NCBI RefSeq assembly: GCF_004119445.1
Contig: NZ_QICI01000107.1
Coordinates: 1-64,000 of the forward strand
Length of the DNA: 64,000 nucleotides
From: Chryseobacterium sp. CH21
Lineage (GTDB): Bacteria > Bacteroidota > Bacteroidia > Flavobacteriales > Weeksellaceae
Reading direction: 5' to 3'
In this document: positions 44,243 to 52,725 of the stretch, piece after piece
Position numbering within the stretch: position 1 is the first letter of the stretch
How the letters are laid out: every line of letters starts with the position of its first letter
Position numbers and translations under genes: made by a program
Notes under the pieces: generated by a model
Seen by the model: only the letters and a program-made list of their open reading frames with translations
What the model was told of the DNA's origin: nothing
Database searches by the model: none

Positions 44243-45643
44243 TTATTTGTTATGCGGTTTCAGCATGTTCTTCGGATCAAGAATTTCATCCAGCTTTTCC
44301 TGAGAAAGAATTCCTTTTTCCAACACAAGATTGTAAACGCTTTTTCCTGTTTCCAGTGCTTCTTTTGCAATCTGTGTAGACTGTTTGTAGCCGATATAAG
44401 GGTTCAATGCTGTTACTATACCAATGCTGTGCTTCACCATATTCAGGCAAATTTCTTTATTGGCCGTAATTCCTACCACACATTTGTCACGAAGGGTATC
44501 CAACGCATTGCAAAGGAAGTTGATATTTTCCATGATGGCATGAGAAAGTACCGGTTCCATTACATTCAGCTGTAATTGTCCTGCTTCTGCGGCAAAAGTT
44601 ACGGTAAGATCATTTCCAAACACTTTGAAACAAACCTGGTTTACCACTTCCGGAATTACCGGATTTACTTTCCCCGGCATGATAGAAGATCCTGGCTGCA
44701 TTGGCGGAAGATTGATTTCAAAAAGACCCGCTCTTGGACCAGATGAAAGTAATCTTAAGTCATTACAGATTTTGGATAATTTCACGGCAAGACGTTTTGT
44801 AGCTGAAGAATAGATTACATAAGATCCTGTATCTGGCGTTGCTTCCACTAAATCTGGTGCTGAAACAATCGGGAATCCTGTAATCTGAGCTAAGTTTTTA
44901 GCACAAAGCGTAGCATACCCAACCGGAGCATTTAATCCTGTACCGATAGCTGTTGCTCCCATATTCACTTCTACGAAAAGGTTGGCGTTGTTATTCAACT
45001 TAGAAATATCCTCTTCTAAAGTGGCCGCATAGGCTTCAAACTCCTGTCCCAAAGTCATTGGAACGGCATCCTGAAGCTGTGTACGTCCCATTTTGATGAC
45101 ATCATGAAACTCCTGTCCTTTTGCACGGAAAGCTGTGATAATTCTTTCCAGTTTTTCTACCAGTCCGATATTCATCTGAAGCAATCCCATTTTGATCGCT
45201 GTAGGATAAGCATCATTGGTAGACTGTGAAAGGTTGATATGATCATTAGGTGAACAGAATTCGTATTCTCCTTTATTTTTTCCTAATTTCTCCAACACGA
45301 TATTGGCGATTACTTCATTCGCATTCATGTTGATGGAAGTTCCTGCTCCTCCCTGAATCATATCTACCGGAAACTGGTCATGATATTTCCCTTCTACAAT
45401 TTCATCACAAGCTTCTGCGATTTTAAAATACAGGTTTTCGTCTAAAAGTCCTAGTTCATAATTGGTTTTAGCAGCTGCTTTTTTTACAAACGCCAATCCT
45501 TTTATGAAATCCGGATATGAAGACAAAAGCTGTCCTGAAATTTTAAAATTGTTGATAGCTCTTTGTGTCTGAACCCCATAATAAGCATCTAAAGGCACAT
45601 TCAGTTCGCCTAATAGATCACTTTCTTTTCTGAAATTTTCCAT
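44243..45643 (-). CDS. aspA: Aspartate ammonia-lyase
   Basis: A 466-residue member of the aspartase/fumarase superfamily, converting aspartate to fumarate and ammonia. SSIMPGKVNPVIPE is the signature loop with the catalytic serine; GRTQLQDAVPMTLGQEF and SQSTNDAYPTAIK are further conserved segments. NDHINLSQSTND and the overall spacing favour aspartase over fumarase C, though class II fumarase cannot be fully excluded by eye. Confidence 0.92.
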   Translation of the reverse strand: MENFRKESDLLGELNVPLDAYYGVQTQRAINNFKISGQLLSSYPDFIKGLAFVKKAAAKTNYELGLLDENLYFKIAEACDEIVEGKYHDQFPVDMIQGGAGTSINMNANEVIANIVLEKLGKNKGEYEFCSPNDHINLSQSTNDAYPTAIKMGLLQMNIGLVEKLERIITAFRAKGQEFHDVIKMGRTQLQDAVPMTLGQEFEAYAATLEEDISKLNNNANLFVEVNMGATAIGTGLNAPVGYATLCAKNLAQITGFPIVSAPDLVEATPDTGSYVIYSSATKRLAVKLSKICNDLRLLSSGPRAGLFEINLPPMQPGSSIMPGKVNPVIPEVVNQVCFKVFGNDLTVTFAAEAGQLQLNVMEPVLSHAIMENINFLCNALDTLRDKCVVGITANKEICLNMVKHSIGIVTALNPYIGYKQSTQIAKEALETGKSVYNLVLEKGILSQEKLDEILDPKNMLKPHNK

Positions 45644-45715
45644 TACAGATATTTTACTGTTTTTGATCGTTTAAAGATAGCAAAAACGCATCTAACCGAT
45701 GCGCTTTAATTTGAA

Positions 45716-46741
45716 TTATTTTACTGGATATTTTTGATTTAAAGCTTGCAGTATTGCCCATGTTTCGGCATCCATGATTCCGTCATAATTCTGTGGACGG
45801 AAATGGTACTGGAATGCTTCAATTGTTTTCTTGGTAGCATCATCCCATTTTCCACTCAGATCCAATGCATATCCGAACTTTTGCAATCCTGTCTGTATAA
45901 GGAAGATAAAGCTGGCATCATTATATCTTGCAGTAATGTCAGCCTGCGCTGGTTCAAGATACGTCTGTTTAGCAGCTTCATCATACCACATTCCTACCTG
46001 GTATTCATCATAAAGTTTTTTCCACGGGAACATAGGCCCCGGATCCTGCTTTCTTGTAGGAGCAATATCTGAATGAGCCAATACATTGGTAGGCTGTATT
46101 TGGTATCTTGTCACGATATCTTTCACCAAAGCAGCTACTTTTTTCACCTGCTCATCACTAAAAGGAGCAAATGTTCTTTTACCCGTAGCATCTGTAGTAT
46201 AGCCCATATTGACAATTTCAATACCGATAGAGTTATCATTGAGATTCTTGTCATTTCTCCAGGCGCTCACTCCTGCATGATAGGCACGTTTATTTTCATC
46301 CACCAATTGATAGATTTCATTATCTCCTGTATTATTTACGAGATAATGTGCACTTACCGCTTGCTGGGTAAGAACAGTGATTGACTTATCATCCGGAAGT
46401 GCGGTATAATGTAAGATAAGATAACGCTGTCTGAAATTTTGGGCAACGGCAGGAAAATAAGTCTTCACGACTTTGTATCCAGCAGGTTTTGCAGATACAA
46501 TCGAACCATAACTTGCCGTATTATCATTTTTTGTTGGGTCTGCTATATTAGTAGTAAAAAAGTCTACTCCACGATCAGATACTACTTTTGGTTTTTGAAC
46601 AACCGGAGTTGTTGGTTGAACGGTCGGTTTGGCCTGTGTTACCGGGGTTTTTGGTTTGTAAATATTTTTTTTTACATTTTGTTGGGAAGTACAGGAAAAA
46701 ACGAATGTGCTTAATCCGATGATATATAATATCTTACGCAT
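45716..46741 (-). CDS. N-acetylmuramoyl-L-alanine amidase, lipoprotein (AmiD-like)
   Basis: A 341-residue peptidoglycan amidase. Lipobox FVFSCTS near residue 16 follows the signal; a Pro/Thr/Val-rich linker leads to an Amidase_2 domain (LILHYTALPD, YHAGVSAWR, GIEIVNMG, LAHSDIAPTRKQDPGPMFPW with the zinc histidines), then a C-terminal peptidoglycan-binding domain. I use the ATG giving MRKILYII; a reading 37 codons longer would run through the promoter. Confidence 0.93.
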   Translation of the reverse strand: MRKILYIIGLSTFVFSCTSQQNVKKNIYKPKTPVTQAKPTVQPTTPVVQKPKVVSDRGVDFFTTNIADPTKNDNTASYGSIVSAKPAGYKVVKTYFPAVAQNFRQRYLILHYTALPDDKSITVLTQQAVSAHYLVNNTGDNEIYQLVDENKRAYHAGVSAWRNDKNLNDNSIGIEIVNMGYTTDATGKRTFAPFSDEQVKKVAALVKDIVTRYQIQPTNVLAHSDIAPTRKQDPGPMFPWKKLYDEYQVGMWYDEAAKQTYLEPAQADITARYNDASFIFLIQTGLQKFGYALDLSGKWDDATKKTIEAFQYHFRPQNYDGIMDAETWAILQALNQKYPVK

Positions 46742-46770
46742 CAGTTTGGTTTTTGGATGATTTATTACTT

Positions 46771-46778
46771 CAAAAATA
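46771..46778 (-). promoter_or_regulatory. -7 box for the amidase gene
   Basis: TATTTTTG on the minus strand, 29 bases before the chosen start; it fixes the start choice. Confidence 0.5.
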
Positions 46779-46800
46779 CACAAAATTTTCTTGAATTTTA

Positions 46801-46832
46801 TTTGGTAAATAAAGAAATCTATTCTATATTTG
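46801..46832 (+). promoter_or_regulatory. Promoter of the tRNA-Ser-Pro-Arg operon
   Basis: TTTG (46801-46804), 20 bases, TATATTTG (46825-46832). Divergent from the amidase promoter. Confidence 0.75.
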
Positions 46833-46876
46833 CACTCGCAATAACGGAACAACGATCATTAAAAAATAAACAAAAA

Positions 46877-46961
46877 GGAGGGTTGCCAGAGTGGTTAATG
46901 GAGCAGTTTGCTAAACTGTCGACGCGAAAGTGTCGCAAGGGTTCGAATCCCTTACCCTCCG
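46877..46961 (+). tRNA. tRNA-Ser (GCU)
   Basis: GGAGGGT/ACCCTCC acceptor, anticodon GCT in TTGCTAA, and the long variable arm (GTCGACGCGAAAGTGTCGC) typical of serine tRNAs. Discriminator G, CCA not encoded. Confidence 0.97.
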
Positions 46962-46975
46962 CTCATTTATATATT

Positions 46976-47050
46976 CGGGGCGTAGCGTAGTCCGGTCATC
47001 GCGCCTGGTTTGGGACCAGGAGGTCGCAGGTTCGAATCCTGCCGCCCCGA
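46976..47050 (+). tRNA. tRNA-Pro (UGG)
   Basis: CGGGGCG/CGCCCCG acceptor, anticodon TGG in the loop TTTGGGA, T-arm GGTTCGAATCC, discriminator A. 14 bases after tRNA-Ser. Confidence 0.97.
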
Positions 47051-47082
47051 CTGTTTTAGTAGTTTTCTCAAAACTACTCAAT

Positions 47083-47156
47083 GGGTGCGTAGCTCAGCTG
47101 GATAGAGCATCTGCCTTCTAAGCAGACGGTCAAAGGTTCGAATCCTTTCGCGCTCA
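47083..47156 (+). tRNA. tRNA-Arg (UCU)
   Basis: GGGTGCG/CGCGCTC acceptor (two G-U pairs), anticodon TCT in TTCTAA, discriminator A. Its 3' part from the anticodon stem onward is duplicated 403 bases downstream. Confidence 0.97.
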
Positions 47157-47193
47157 CTTAAAGACTTACTATTTTTAGTAAGTCTTTTTTGTT
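47125..47193 (+). repeat. Direct repeat, upstream copy (tRNA-Arg 3' half plus terminator)
   Basis: 69 bases beginning GACGGTCAAAGG, covering the 3' side of the anticodon stem, T-arm, acceptor end and the following terminator. Identical to 47528-47596. Confidence 0.9.
47160..47190 (+). terminator. Terminator of the tRNA operon
   Basis: AAGACTTACTA/TAGTAAGTCTT stem with a four-T loop, then T-run. Four bases after tRNA-Arg. Confidence 0.88.
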
Positions 47194-47250
47194 GCTATTA
47201 TATCTGAATTTACAATCTAAAAGTGTAATTTTTTTGTGTATTTTAGTTCT

Positions 47251-47523
47251 ATGTACAATTGTTATATCCTTCATTCCAAAACTTTAGATAAATTCTATAT
47301 CGGACATTCTTCAGAATCTTTACAAGAAAGATTAAGAAAGCATATGTCCGATCACAAAGGATTTACATCAAAAGCTAAAGACTGGACACTTGTTTATTTT
47401 GAAACTTTAAAATCTAAATCTCTAGCATATAGAAGAGAAAGGGAAATTAAAGCATGGAAAAGTAAATCAAAAATTCAAAAACTCATACAGTCAGCAGAAA
47501 AGATAGAGCATCCCGATTTTTAA
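47251..47523 (+). CDS. GIY-YIG family endonuclease
   Basis: About 90 residues, a single GIY-YIG domain. CYILHSKTLDKFYIGHS supplies the two Tyr strands (Y-I-L and Y-I-G), followed by LQERLRKHMSDH with the catalytic arginine and YRREREIKAWKSK with the metal-binding glutamate. The start is the ATG at 47251; a GTG five codons upstream is unlikely. The final codons overlap a hairpin (CCCGAT/ATCGGG, about 47514-47528) that runs into the duplicated tRNA-Arg 3' half. The layout suggests a small mobile or homing gene targeting the tRNA. Confidence 0.9.
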   Translation: MYNCYILHSKTLDKFYIGHSSESLQERLRKHMSDHKGFTSKAKDWTLVYFETLKSKSLAYRREREIKAWKSKSKIQKLIQSAEKIEHPDF

Positions 47524-47527
47524 TCGG

Positions 47528-47596
47528 GACGGTCAAAGGTTCGAATCCTTTCGCGCTCACTTAAAGACTTACTATTTTTAGTAAGTCTTTTTTGTT
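47528..47596 (+). repeat. Direct repeat, downstream copy (orphan tRNA-Arg 3' half)
   Basis: Second copy of the 69-base segment, without any tRNA 5' half, so it cannot make a tRNA. It also supplies a terminator hairpin (about 47563-47593) for the GIY-YIG gene. Confidence 0.9.
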
Positions 47597-47656
47597 TTTC
47601 ATGGTTTTAGTTGATCAAAAATAAAAATCTTATGCAGAGGAACTATTAATACAAGA

Positions 47657-48222
47657 TTAATTATCTGTAAAGTATTGCCCAAACCATTCATCAAAACTTT
47701 CTTTATATTGATCCTGAGCATTTTTAATCAGCAAATCGGGTTCCTCAATCTGTTTTAAACCATAATCTCCTTTCATCCACTTCAAATATTCGTTTAAATT
47801 TTCACTTTCTTCATAATCTTCTTCATCTTTATAAAAATAAGCTTCATCAAAATCTACAGAAATTTCAGTGTCAAAAGTGAGCAAATGTAAAAGCTGTACC
47901 ATATTATCAGCAACAATATGGACACCTCCTTCATCTCCAAAAACCACAACAGGCATTGTATATAAAGGCTGATCCGTTCCGTTATTCCAAATAGCATAGA
48001 ATGAACCGGAACCATTAGCCTGAGCAAAAGGTAGCATGCTATTCAAAAATTTTCGTCATCACTCCAGCTTTTCAGTCCGGACTTATCGTCGATTAACACA
48101 CCAAAACCCTGCGAATAATTTTCAAACGAGGAAATAGTATTCTGGAAGTAAATTAGTTTTTCGAGCTCTACAGGCACTTCACTCCAACCCAGGTTTTGTT
48201 TAAATTCAGCAATGTCTACCAT
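47657..48222 (-). pseudogene. Acidic protein of unknown function (SUKH/SMI1-like, tentative), frameshifted
   Basis: About 189 residues if intact. The first frame (MVDIAEFKQNLGW to SWSDDENF) stops at five T on the minus strand (48045-48049); one added T continues it as ENFLNSMLPFAQANGSGSFYAIWNN. The continuous protein is acidic with features such as NGSGSFYAIW, VVVFGDEGGVHIVADN and a C-terminal FDEWFGQYF. It recalls the SMI1/KNR4 (SUKH) immunity fold, but I cannot confirm it. No toxin gene adjoins it. Confidence 0.6.
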
Positions 48223-48474
48223 GATCAATTATATATGATTAATAAAATTTATAAAATGAAAGAAGAACGGTAAATTTATTAACTATCTTTAATTTTCCGG
48301 TTATCTTTTATATTAATTTAACAACATAAATATTCCGCTCCCCTTCTAAAATACACATCATAACAAAATCATTTACAATACATTACATTAAAAAAAACTA
48401 TTGATTACATAAAATATCTTTTTTGTTATTATAAAATACTTATATTTACCACCAAGGAGTTCTTAAAACCTTCT
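48223..48474. other. AT-rich region upstream of the riboswitch
   Basis: About 250 bases with no coding frame. Near the right end TATATTTA (48441-48448) is one base off TAnnTTTG, with TTTTG 15-16 bases upstream; it may be the promoter of the riboswitch-controlled operon. Confidence 0.4.
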
Positions 48475-48660
48475 TTATCAACCGAAACTGGTTACACTTA
48501 GCTGTGTATTAAAAGGGAATCGTGTGAAAATCACGAACTGTCGCGCAACTGTAAGTAACAAACAAAAAGTTTTTATCCATTGATATCCACTGTATATTCT
48601 TCATACGGGAAGGATGATAAAAACCGTTACAAGTCAGGAGACCTGCCTATTTCGTATTGA
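48475..48660 (+). promoter_or_regulatory. Cobalamin (adenosylcobalamin-class) riboswitch
   Basis: Conserved core segments occur in order: AAAAGGGAATCGTGTGAAAA then GAACTGTCGCGCAACTGTAA (48511-48555), a variable arm, and the B12 box AGTCAGGAGACCTGCC (48632-48647). The 5' GGTTACACTTAGCTGTG part fits the P2/P3 region. It lies 445 bases upstream of prpB with no gene in between, on the same strand. Expected effect is repression of the downstream operon when cobalamin is plentiful. Confidence 0.92.
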
Positions 48661-49105
48661 CGATGCTTTCGCGATTTGAAGCTTACAGTCAGGTATGATA
48701 CGATATGGATATAGTGTGATAACTTTTTTATCAGCCTATTTATTTTTTGAGATGGATATGAGTGTACGTTGGTGCTTCTCATGATCCTGTAGCTCAGTCG
48801 TATTTCCTTTCCGTAATTTTTCTTTCTCCATAAAGCACCGCAAAGTTTACAGAGAACTTTTTATTGGATTTAATCAATGTAAAAAGTAATGGTGTACCAA
48901 AGCAATCTTAATTATTTATGGAGTCGCAACAGGTTTATTTTACAGACCCGGACAATCAGAATTTTTCAAAATTCTCAACATCTGCACGATTGTATGATTC
49001 CTCCATTTATTTCCCACCTTTTCTTTTTTACTCAAAAGCTAAGTCTTAACAGATCTTATGCTTCTTCACTGATAAACAAATTTCAACTCAACAATACATA
49101 TTAAA
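48661..49105 (+). other. Long leader between riboswitch and prpB
   Basis: 445 bases. CCTATTTCGTAT (about 48646-48657) can pair with GATACGATATGG (about 48698-48709), and TGATAA/TTATCA (48717-48733) is a small hairpin before a T-rich tract: possibly the expression platform. ATGAG/CTCAT (48758-48782) is a further hairpin. The rest is unexplained; a short open frame at its end is not convincing. Confidence 0.45.
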
Positions 49106-50005
49106 ATGATCAAAAATGAAAACTGGAAGTCACCCGGCTTAAAATTCCGGGAGGCCATGGAAAAAGAAAATCCCCTCCAGATTGTGGGAGCCATCAATGC
49201 GAATCATGCATTATTGGCACAGCAGGCTGGTTTTAATGCCATCTATCTTTCAGGAGGAGGAGTTGCTGCCGGGTCTTTAGGAATTCCTGATTTAGGGATT
49301 ACAACTCTTGAAGACGTTTTGATTGATGTTCAGCGTATCACCAATGTTTGCGATTTACCTTTAATGGTAGATATTGATACAGGGTTCGGTCCTTCAGCAT
49401 TCAATGTAGCTAGAACCGTAAAATCATTGATTAAAGCCGGAGCTGCCGCCTTACACATCGAAGATCAGGTAGGCGCAAAGCGCTGTGGTCACCGTCCGGG
49501 AAAAGAAATTGTCAGTAAAGAAGAAATGGTTGATAGATTGAAAGCCGCTGCTGACACTCGTACCGATGAAAACTTTGTCATTGGAGCCAGAACAGATGCT
49601 TTTGCCAATGAAGGTTTAGAAAGAACACTCGAAAGAGCCATCGCTTATAAAGAAGCCGGAGCTGATTTCATATTTGCCGAAGCTGTTCCCGATCTGAGTT
49701 TTTACCAAAAGTTTGCCGATGCTACCGGAATTCCTGTATTAGCCAATATCACAGAATTCGGAATGATTAAAATGTACACCGTAGAAGAATTAAAAGCTGC
49801 CGGTGTAGGATTGATTTTATATCCGCTTTCTGCTTTCCGTGCTGCCAACAAAGCTGCACAAAATGTGTATCAGCATATTCGTAAAGATGGGACACAGGCA
49901 AATGTATTGGATACCATGCAGACAAGAGAAGAACTTTATCAGAGTATCGGATACTATGATTACGAACAAAAACTGGATCAACTTTTTTCACAAAACAAAA
50001 ATTAA
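49106..50005 (+). CDS. prpB: Methylisocitrate lyase
   Basis: A 299-residue TIM-barrel lyase that splits 2-methylisocitrate into succinate and pyruvate. The active-site cysteine is C127 in KRCGHRPGKE; VDIDTGFG binds the metal and IGARTDAFA is conserved. Length matches PrpB, shorter than isocitrate lyase. First structural gene after the cobalamin riboswitch. Confidence 0.95.
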   Translation: MIKNENWKSPGLKFREAMEKENPLQIVGAINANHALLAQQAGFNAIYLSGGGVAAGSLGIPDLGITTLEDVLIDVQRITNVCDLPLMVDIDTGFGPSAFNVARTVKSLIKAGAAALHIEDQVGAKRCGHRPGKEIVSKEEMVDRLKAAADTRTDENFVIGARTDAFANEGLERTLERAIAYKEAGADFIFAEAVPDLSFYQKFADATGIPVLANITEFGMIKMYTVEELKAAGVGLILYPLSAFRAANKAAQNVYQHIRKDGTQANVLDTMQTREELYQSIGYYDYEQKLDQLFSQNKN

Positions 50006-50026
50006 TTGCAAAAGCAAAAATATAAT

Positions 50027-51172
50027 ATGGATAATACAACATTTAAACCTAAAAAGAGTGTAGCTCTGTCTGGTGTAACAGCTGGCAATACAGCTCTTTG
50101 CAGCGTTGGTAAAAGTGGAAATGATCTTCATTACAGAGGGTATGATATTTTGGATCTTGCAGAAAGAGCACAATTTGAAGAAGTAGCCTACCTTTTAATT
50201 TATGGTCAGCTGCCTACTGAAGCTCAACTCAAAAACTATAAAGCAAAATTAAAATCATTAAGAGGACTTCCCCACTCTGTAAGAAATATCTTAAAAAGTA
50301 TTCCTGCCGCTGCGCATCCAATGGACGTTATGCGGTCAATGGTTTCAGCGATTGGAAGCATTCAGCCGGAAAAAGATGACCACAATGTGGCTGGGGCAAG
50401 AGATATTGCAGATAAATTACTGGCATCATTCAGTTCCGGACTTTTATATTGGTATCACTATACCCATAACGGCAAGGAAATCAATGTAGAAACGGATGAT
50501 GATACTATTGGCGGACATTTTCTTCATTTGTTACATGGTAAAAAAGCACCGGAGTCATGGGTAAAAGCAATGGAAATCTCCCTTAATCTATATGCTGAAC
50601 ATGAGTTTAATGCTTCTACGTTTACGGCTCGTGTTATTGCCGGAACCGCTTCAGATTTTTATTCCTGTATCACTGGTGCCATCGGTGCTTTGAGAGGTCC
50701 AAAACATGGAGGTGCCAATGAAGTGGCTTTTGAAATCCAAAGCCGTTACAATTCTCCGGATGAAGCGGAAGAAGACATTCGTAAACGTATTGCCAATAAA
50801 GAAGTGATCATCGGTTTTGGACATCCTGTCTACACAATTTCAGATCCTAGAAACGTAGTGATAAAAAAAGTTGCGAAAGAGCTTTCTGAGGAAGCGGGAG
50901 ATATGCTCCTTTATAATATTGCCGAAAGACTGGAAACCGTCATGTGGGAAGAAAAGAAAATGTTCCCCAATCTGGACTGGTTCTCTGCAGTATCCTATCA
51001 CCTAATGGGAGTTCCCACATTGATGTTCACTCCGTTATTTGTTATCTCTAGAGTGACAGGATGGAGTGCTCACATTATCGAACAAAGACAGGATGGGAAA
51101 ATTATCCGCCCAAGCGCCAATTATACAGGTCCTGAAAATAAAGACTTCGTCTCAATTGAAAACAGAAAATAA
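50027..51172 (+). CDS. prpC: 2-methylcitrate synthase
   Basis: About 381 residues of the citrate synthase fold, condensing propionyl-CoA with oxaloacetate. LHYRGYDI at the N-terminus, KHGGANEVAFE and GFGHPVYTISDPR with catalytic histidines, and PNLDWFSAVSYHLMGVP with the aspartate are typical of the short PrpC type. I take the ATG at 50027; a TTG at 50006 directly after prpB is less likely. Confidence 0.94.
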   Translation: MDNTTFKPKKSVALSGVTAGNTALCSVGKSGNDLHYRGYDILDLAERAQFEEVAYLLIYGQLPTEAQLKNYKAKLKSLRGLPHSVRNILKSIPAAAHPMDVMRSMVSAIGSIQPEKDDHNVAGARDIADKLLASFSSGLLYWYHYTHNGKEINVETDDDTIGGHFLHLLHGKKAPESWVKAMEISLNLYAEHEFNASTFTARVIAGTASDFYSCITGAIGALRGPKHGGANEVAFEIQSRYNSPDEAEEDIRKRIANKEVIIGFGHPVYTISDPRNVVIKKVAKELSEEAGDMLLYNIAERLETVMWEEKKMFPNLDWFSAVSYHLMGVPTLMFTPLFVISRVTGWSAHIIEQRQDGKIIRPSANYTGPENKDFVSIENRK

Positions 51173-51207
51173 AAAATTACAATTAATAATTAAACTAAAA
51201 AAATAAG

Positions 51208-52659
51208 ATGTCATCACACATTTCAAACGAAAGACCACAGCCGGATCAAGTACTAACAGATATTGCAGATTATGTATTACACTATGAAATCAAAAACGAT
51301 TTAGCCTGGAAAACAGCTCACTACTGTTTATTAGACACCATCGGATGCGGATTGGAAGCACTGACATATCCTGCATGTACCAAACTTTTAGGACCTATCG
51401 TAAAAGGTACCGTAGTTCCGAACGGAGCTAAAGTTCCGGGGACACAATTTCAATTAGATCCGGTGCAGGCTGCTTTTAACATCGGAGCAATTATCCGATG
51501 GCTGGATTTCAATGACACCTGGTTAGCCGCTGAATGGGGACATCCTTCAGATAATCTGGGAGGAATTTTAGCAACAGCTGACTGGCTTTCAAGAACGAAT
51601 ATTGCAGAAGGAAAAGCTCCGTTAAAAATGAAACAGGTTCTGGAAGCGATGATCATGGCTCATGAAATCCAGGGAGTTATTGCTTTGGAAAATTCATTCA
51701 ACAAAGTAGGTTTAGACCATGTTTTATTGGTAAAACTAGCCTCCACAGCAGTTGTAGGAAAACTAATCGGCCTAACCCGTGATGAACTAATCAATGCCGT
51801 TTCATTAGCATTTGTTGACGGACAGTCTTTAAGAACATACCGTCACGCTCCTAATACAGGAAGCCGTAAATCATGGGCTGCAGGAGATGCTACTTCAAGA
51901 GCCGTACGTCTGGCATTAATTGCGCAAACAGGCGAAATGGGCTATCCATCCGTCTTAACTGCAAAGACATGGGGATTCTATGATGTATCTTTCAAAGGCA
52001 ATGAGTTCAAATTCCAGAGAGATTACGGTTCTTATGTTATGGAAAATGTTTTGTTTAAAATTTCTTTCCCTGCGGAATTCCACTCTCAGACAGCGGTTGA
52101 AGCTGCTATGACTTTACATCATCAGTTAAAAAAATCAGGAAAATCTGCTGAAGACATTAAGAAAATAATCATCCGTACCCATGAAGCCTGCATTCGTATC
52201 ATTGATAAAAAAGGACCGTTGAACAACCCTGCTGACCGTGATCACGCCATTCAGTACATGGTAGCGGTTCCTTTGATCTTCGGAAGGCTGACTGCCGCAG
52301 ATTATGAAGATAACATCGCATCAGATCCGAGAATTGACATTCTTCGTGATAAAATTGAATGTGTGGAAGATGTACAGTTTACCACAGATTATCATGATCC
52401 GGAAAAGCGTTCCATTGCCAATGCTTTAACAGTAGAACTAAACGATGGAACTGTTTTGGAAGAAATCGTTGTGGAATATCCAATCGGGCACAAACGCAGA
52501 AGAGACGAAGGAATTCCTGAACTGATTAAGAAATATAAAGTAAATCTTGCCAGAATATTCCCGGAAAAACAACAGAGAATTGTTTTAGAAAATTCTTTAG
52601 AATACGATACCTTTATTAATCTGGATGTCAACGAATTCGTTGATCTTTTGGTAATATAA
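51208..52659 (+). CDS. prpD: 2-methylcitrate dehydratase
   Basis: A 483-residue member of the MmgE/PrpD family, converting 2-methylcitrate to 2-methyl-cis-aconitate. DTIGCGLEAL, NDTWLAAEWGHPSDNLGGILA and YRHAPNTGSRKSWAAGDATSRAVRLA in parts are PrpD signatures. An aconitase elsewhere must hydrate the product before PrpB acts. It completes prpBCD. Confidence 0.95.
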   Translation: MSSHISNERPQPDQVLTDIADYVLHYEIKNDLAWKTAHYCLLDTIGCGLEALTYPACTKLLGPIVKGTVVPNGAKVPGTQFQLDPVQAAFNIGAIIRWLDFNDTWLAAEWGHPSDNLGGILATADWLSRTNIAEGKAPLKMKQVLEAMIMAHEIQGVIALENSFNKVGLDHVLLVKLASTAVVGKLIGLTRDELINAVSLAFVDGQSLRTYRHAPNTGSRKSWAAGDATSRAVRLALIAQTGEMGYPSVLTAKTWGFYDVSFKGNEFKFQRDYGSYVMENVLFKISFPAEFHSQTAVEAAMTLHHQLKKSGKSAEDIKKIIIRTHEACIRIIDKKGPLNNPADRDHAIQYMVAVPLIFGRLTAADYEDNIASDPRIDILRDKIECVEDVQFTTDYHDPEKRSIANALTVELNDGTVLEEIVVEYPIGHKRRRDEGIPELIKKYKVNLARIFPEKQQRIVLENSLEYDTFINLDVNEFVDLLVI

Positions 52660-52672
52660 TATAATTCAAAGG

Positions 52673-52715
52673 TTGAGAGTGGAAAATGAAATTCACTCTC
52701 AGCTTTCACTCTCAA
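52673..52715. repeat. Intra-operon inverted repeat between prpD and mmsA
   Basis: TTGAGAGTGGAAA and TTTCACTCTCAA pair with a single bulge; an inner TTCACTCTCAG offers a second pairing. No T-run follows, so it could be a processing or stability hairpin rather than a terminator. Confidence 0.55.
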
Positions 52716-52725
52716 TCTAAAAATC

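Noticed and set aside
46742..46852. Longer N-terminus for the amidase
   Set aside because: It reads through the TATTTTTG promoter box and would place the signal peptide 37 residues inside the protein.
46930..47121. Open frame across tRNA-Ser, tRNA-Pro and tRNA-Arg
   Set aside because: Translation of tRNA sequence; typical false frame (GFESLTLRS, VAGSNPAAPT).
47514..47528. CCCGAT/ATCGGG hairpin as a plain terminator of the GIY-YIG gene
   Set aside because: No T-run follows it; it leads directly into the tRNA repeat, whose own terminator at 47563-47593 can do the job.
48889..49104. Short open frame just upstream of prpB as a leader peptide
   Set aside because: No regulatory codon run, no pairing that depends on its translation, poor protein character.
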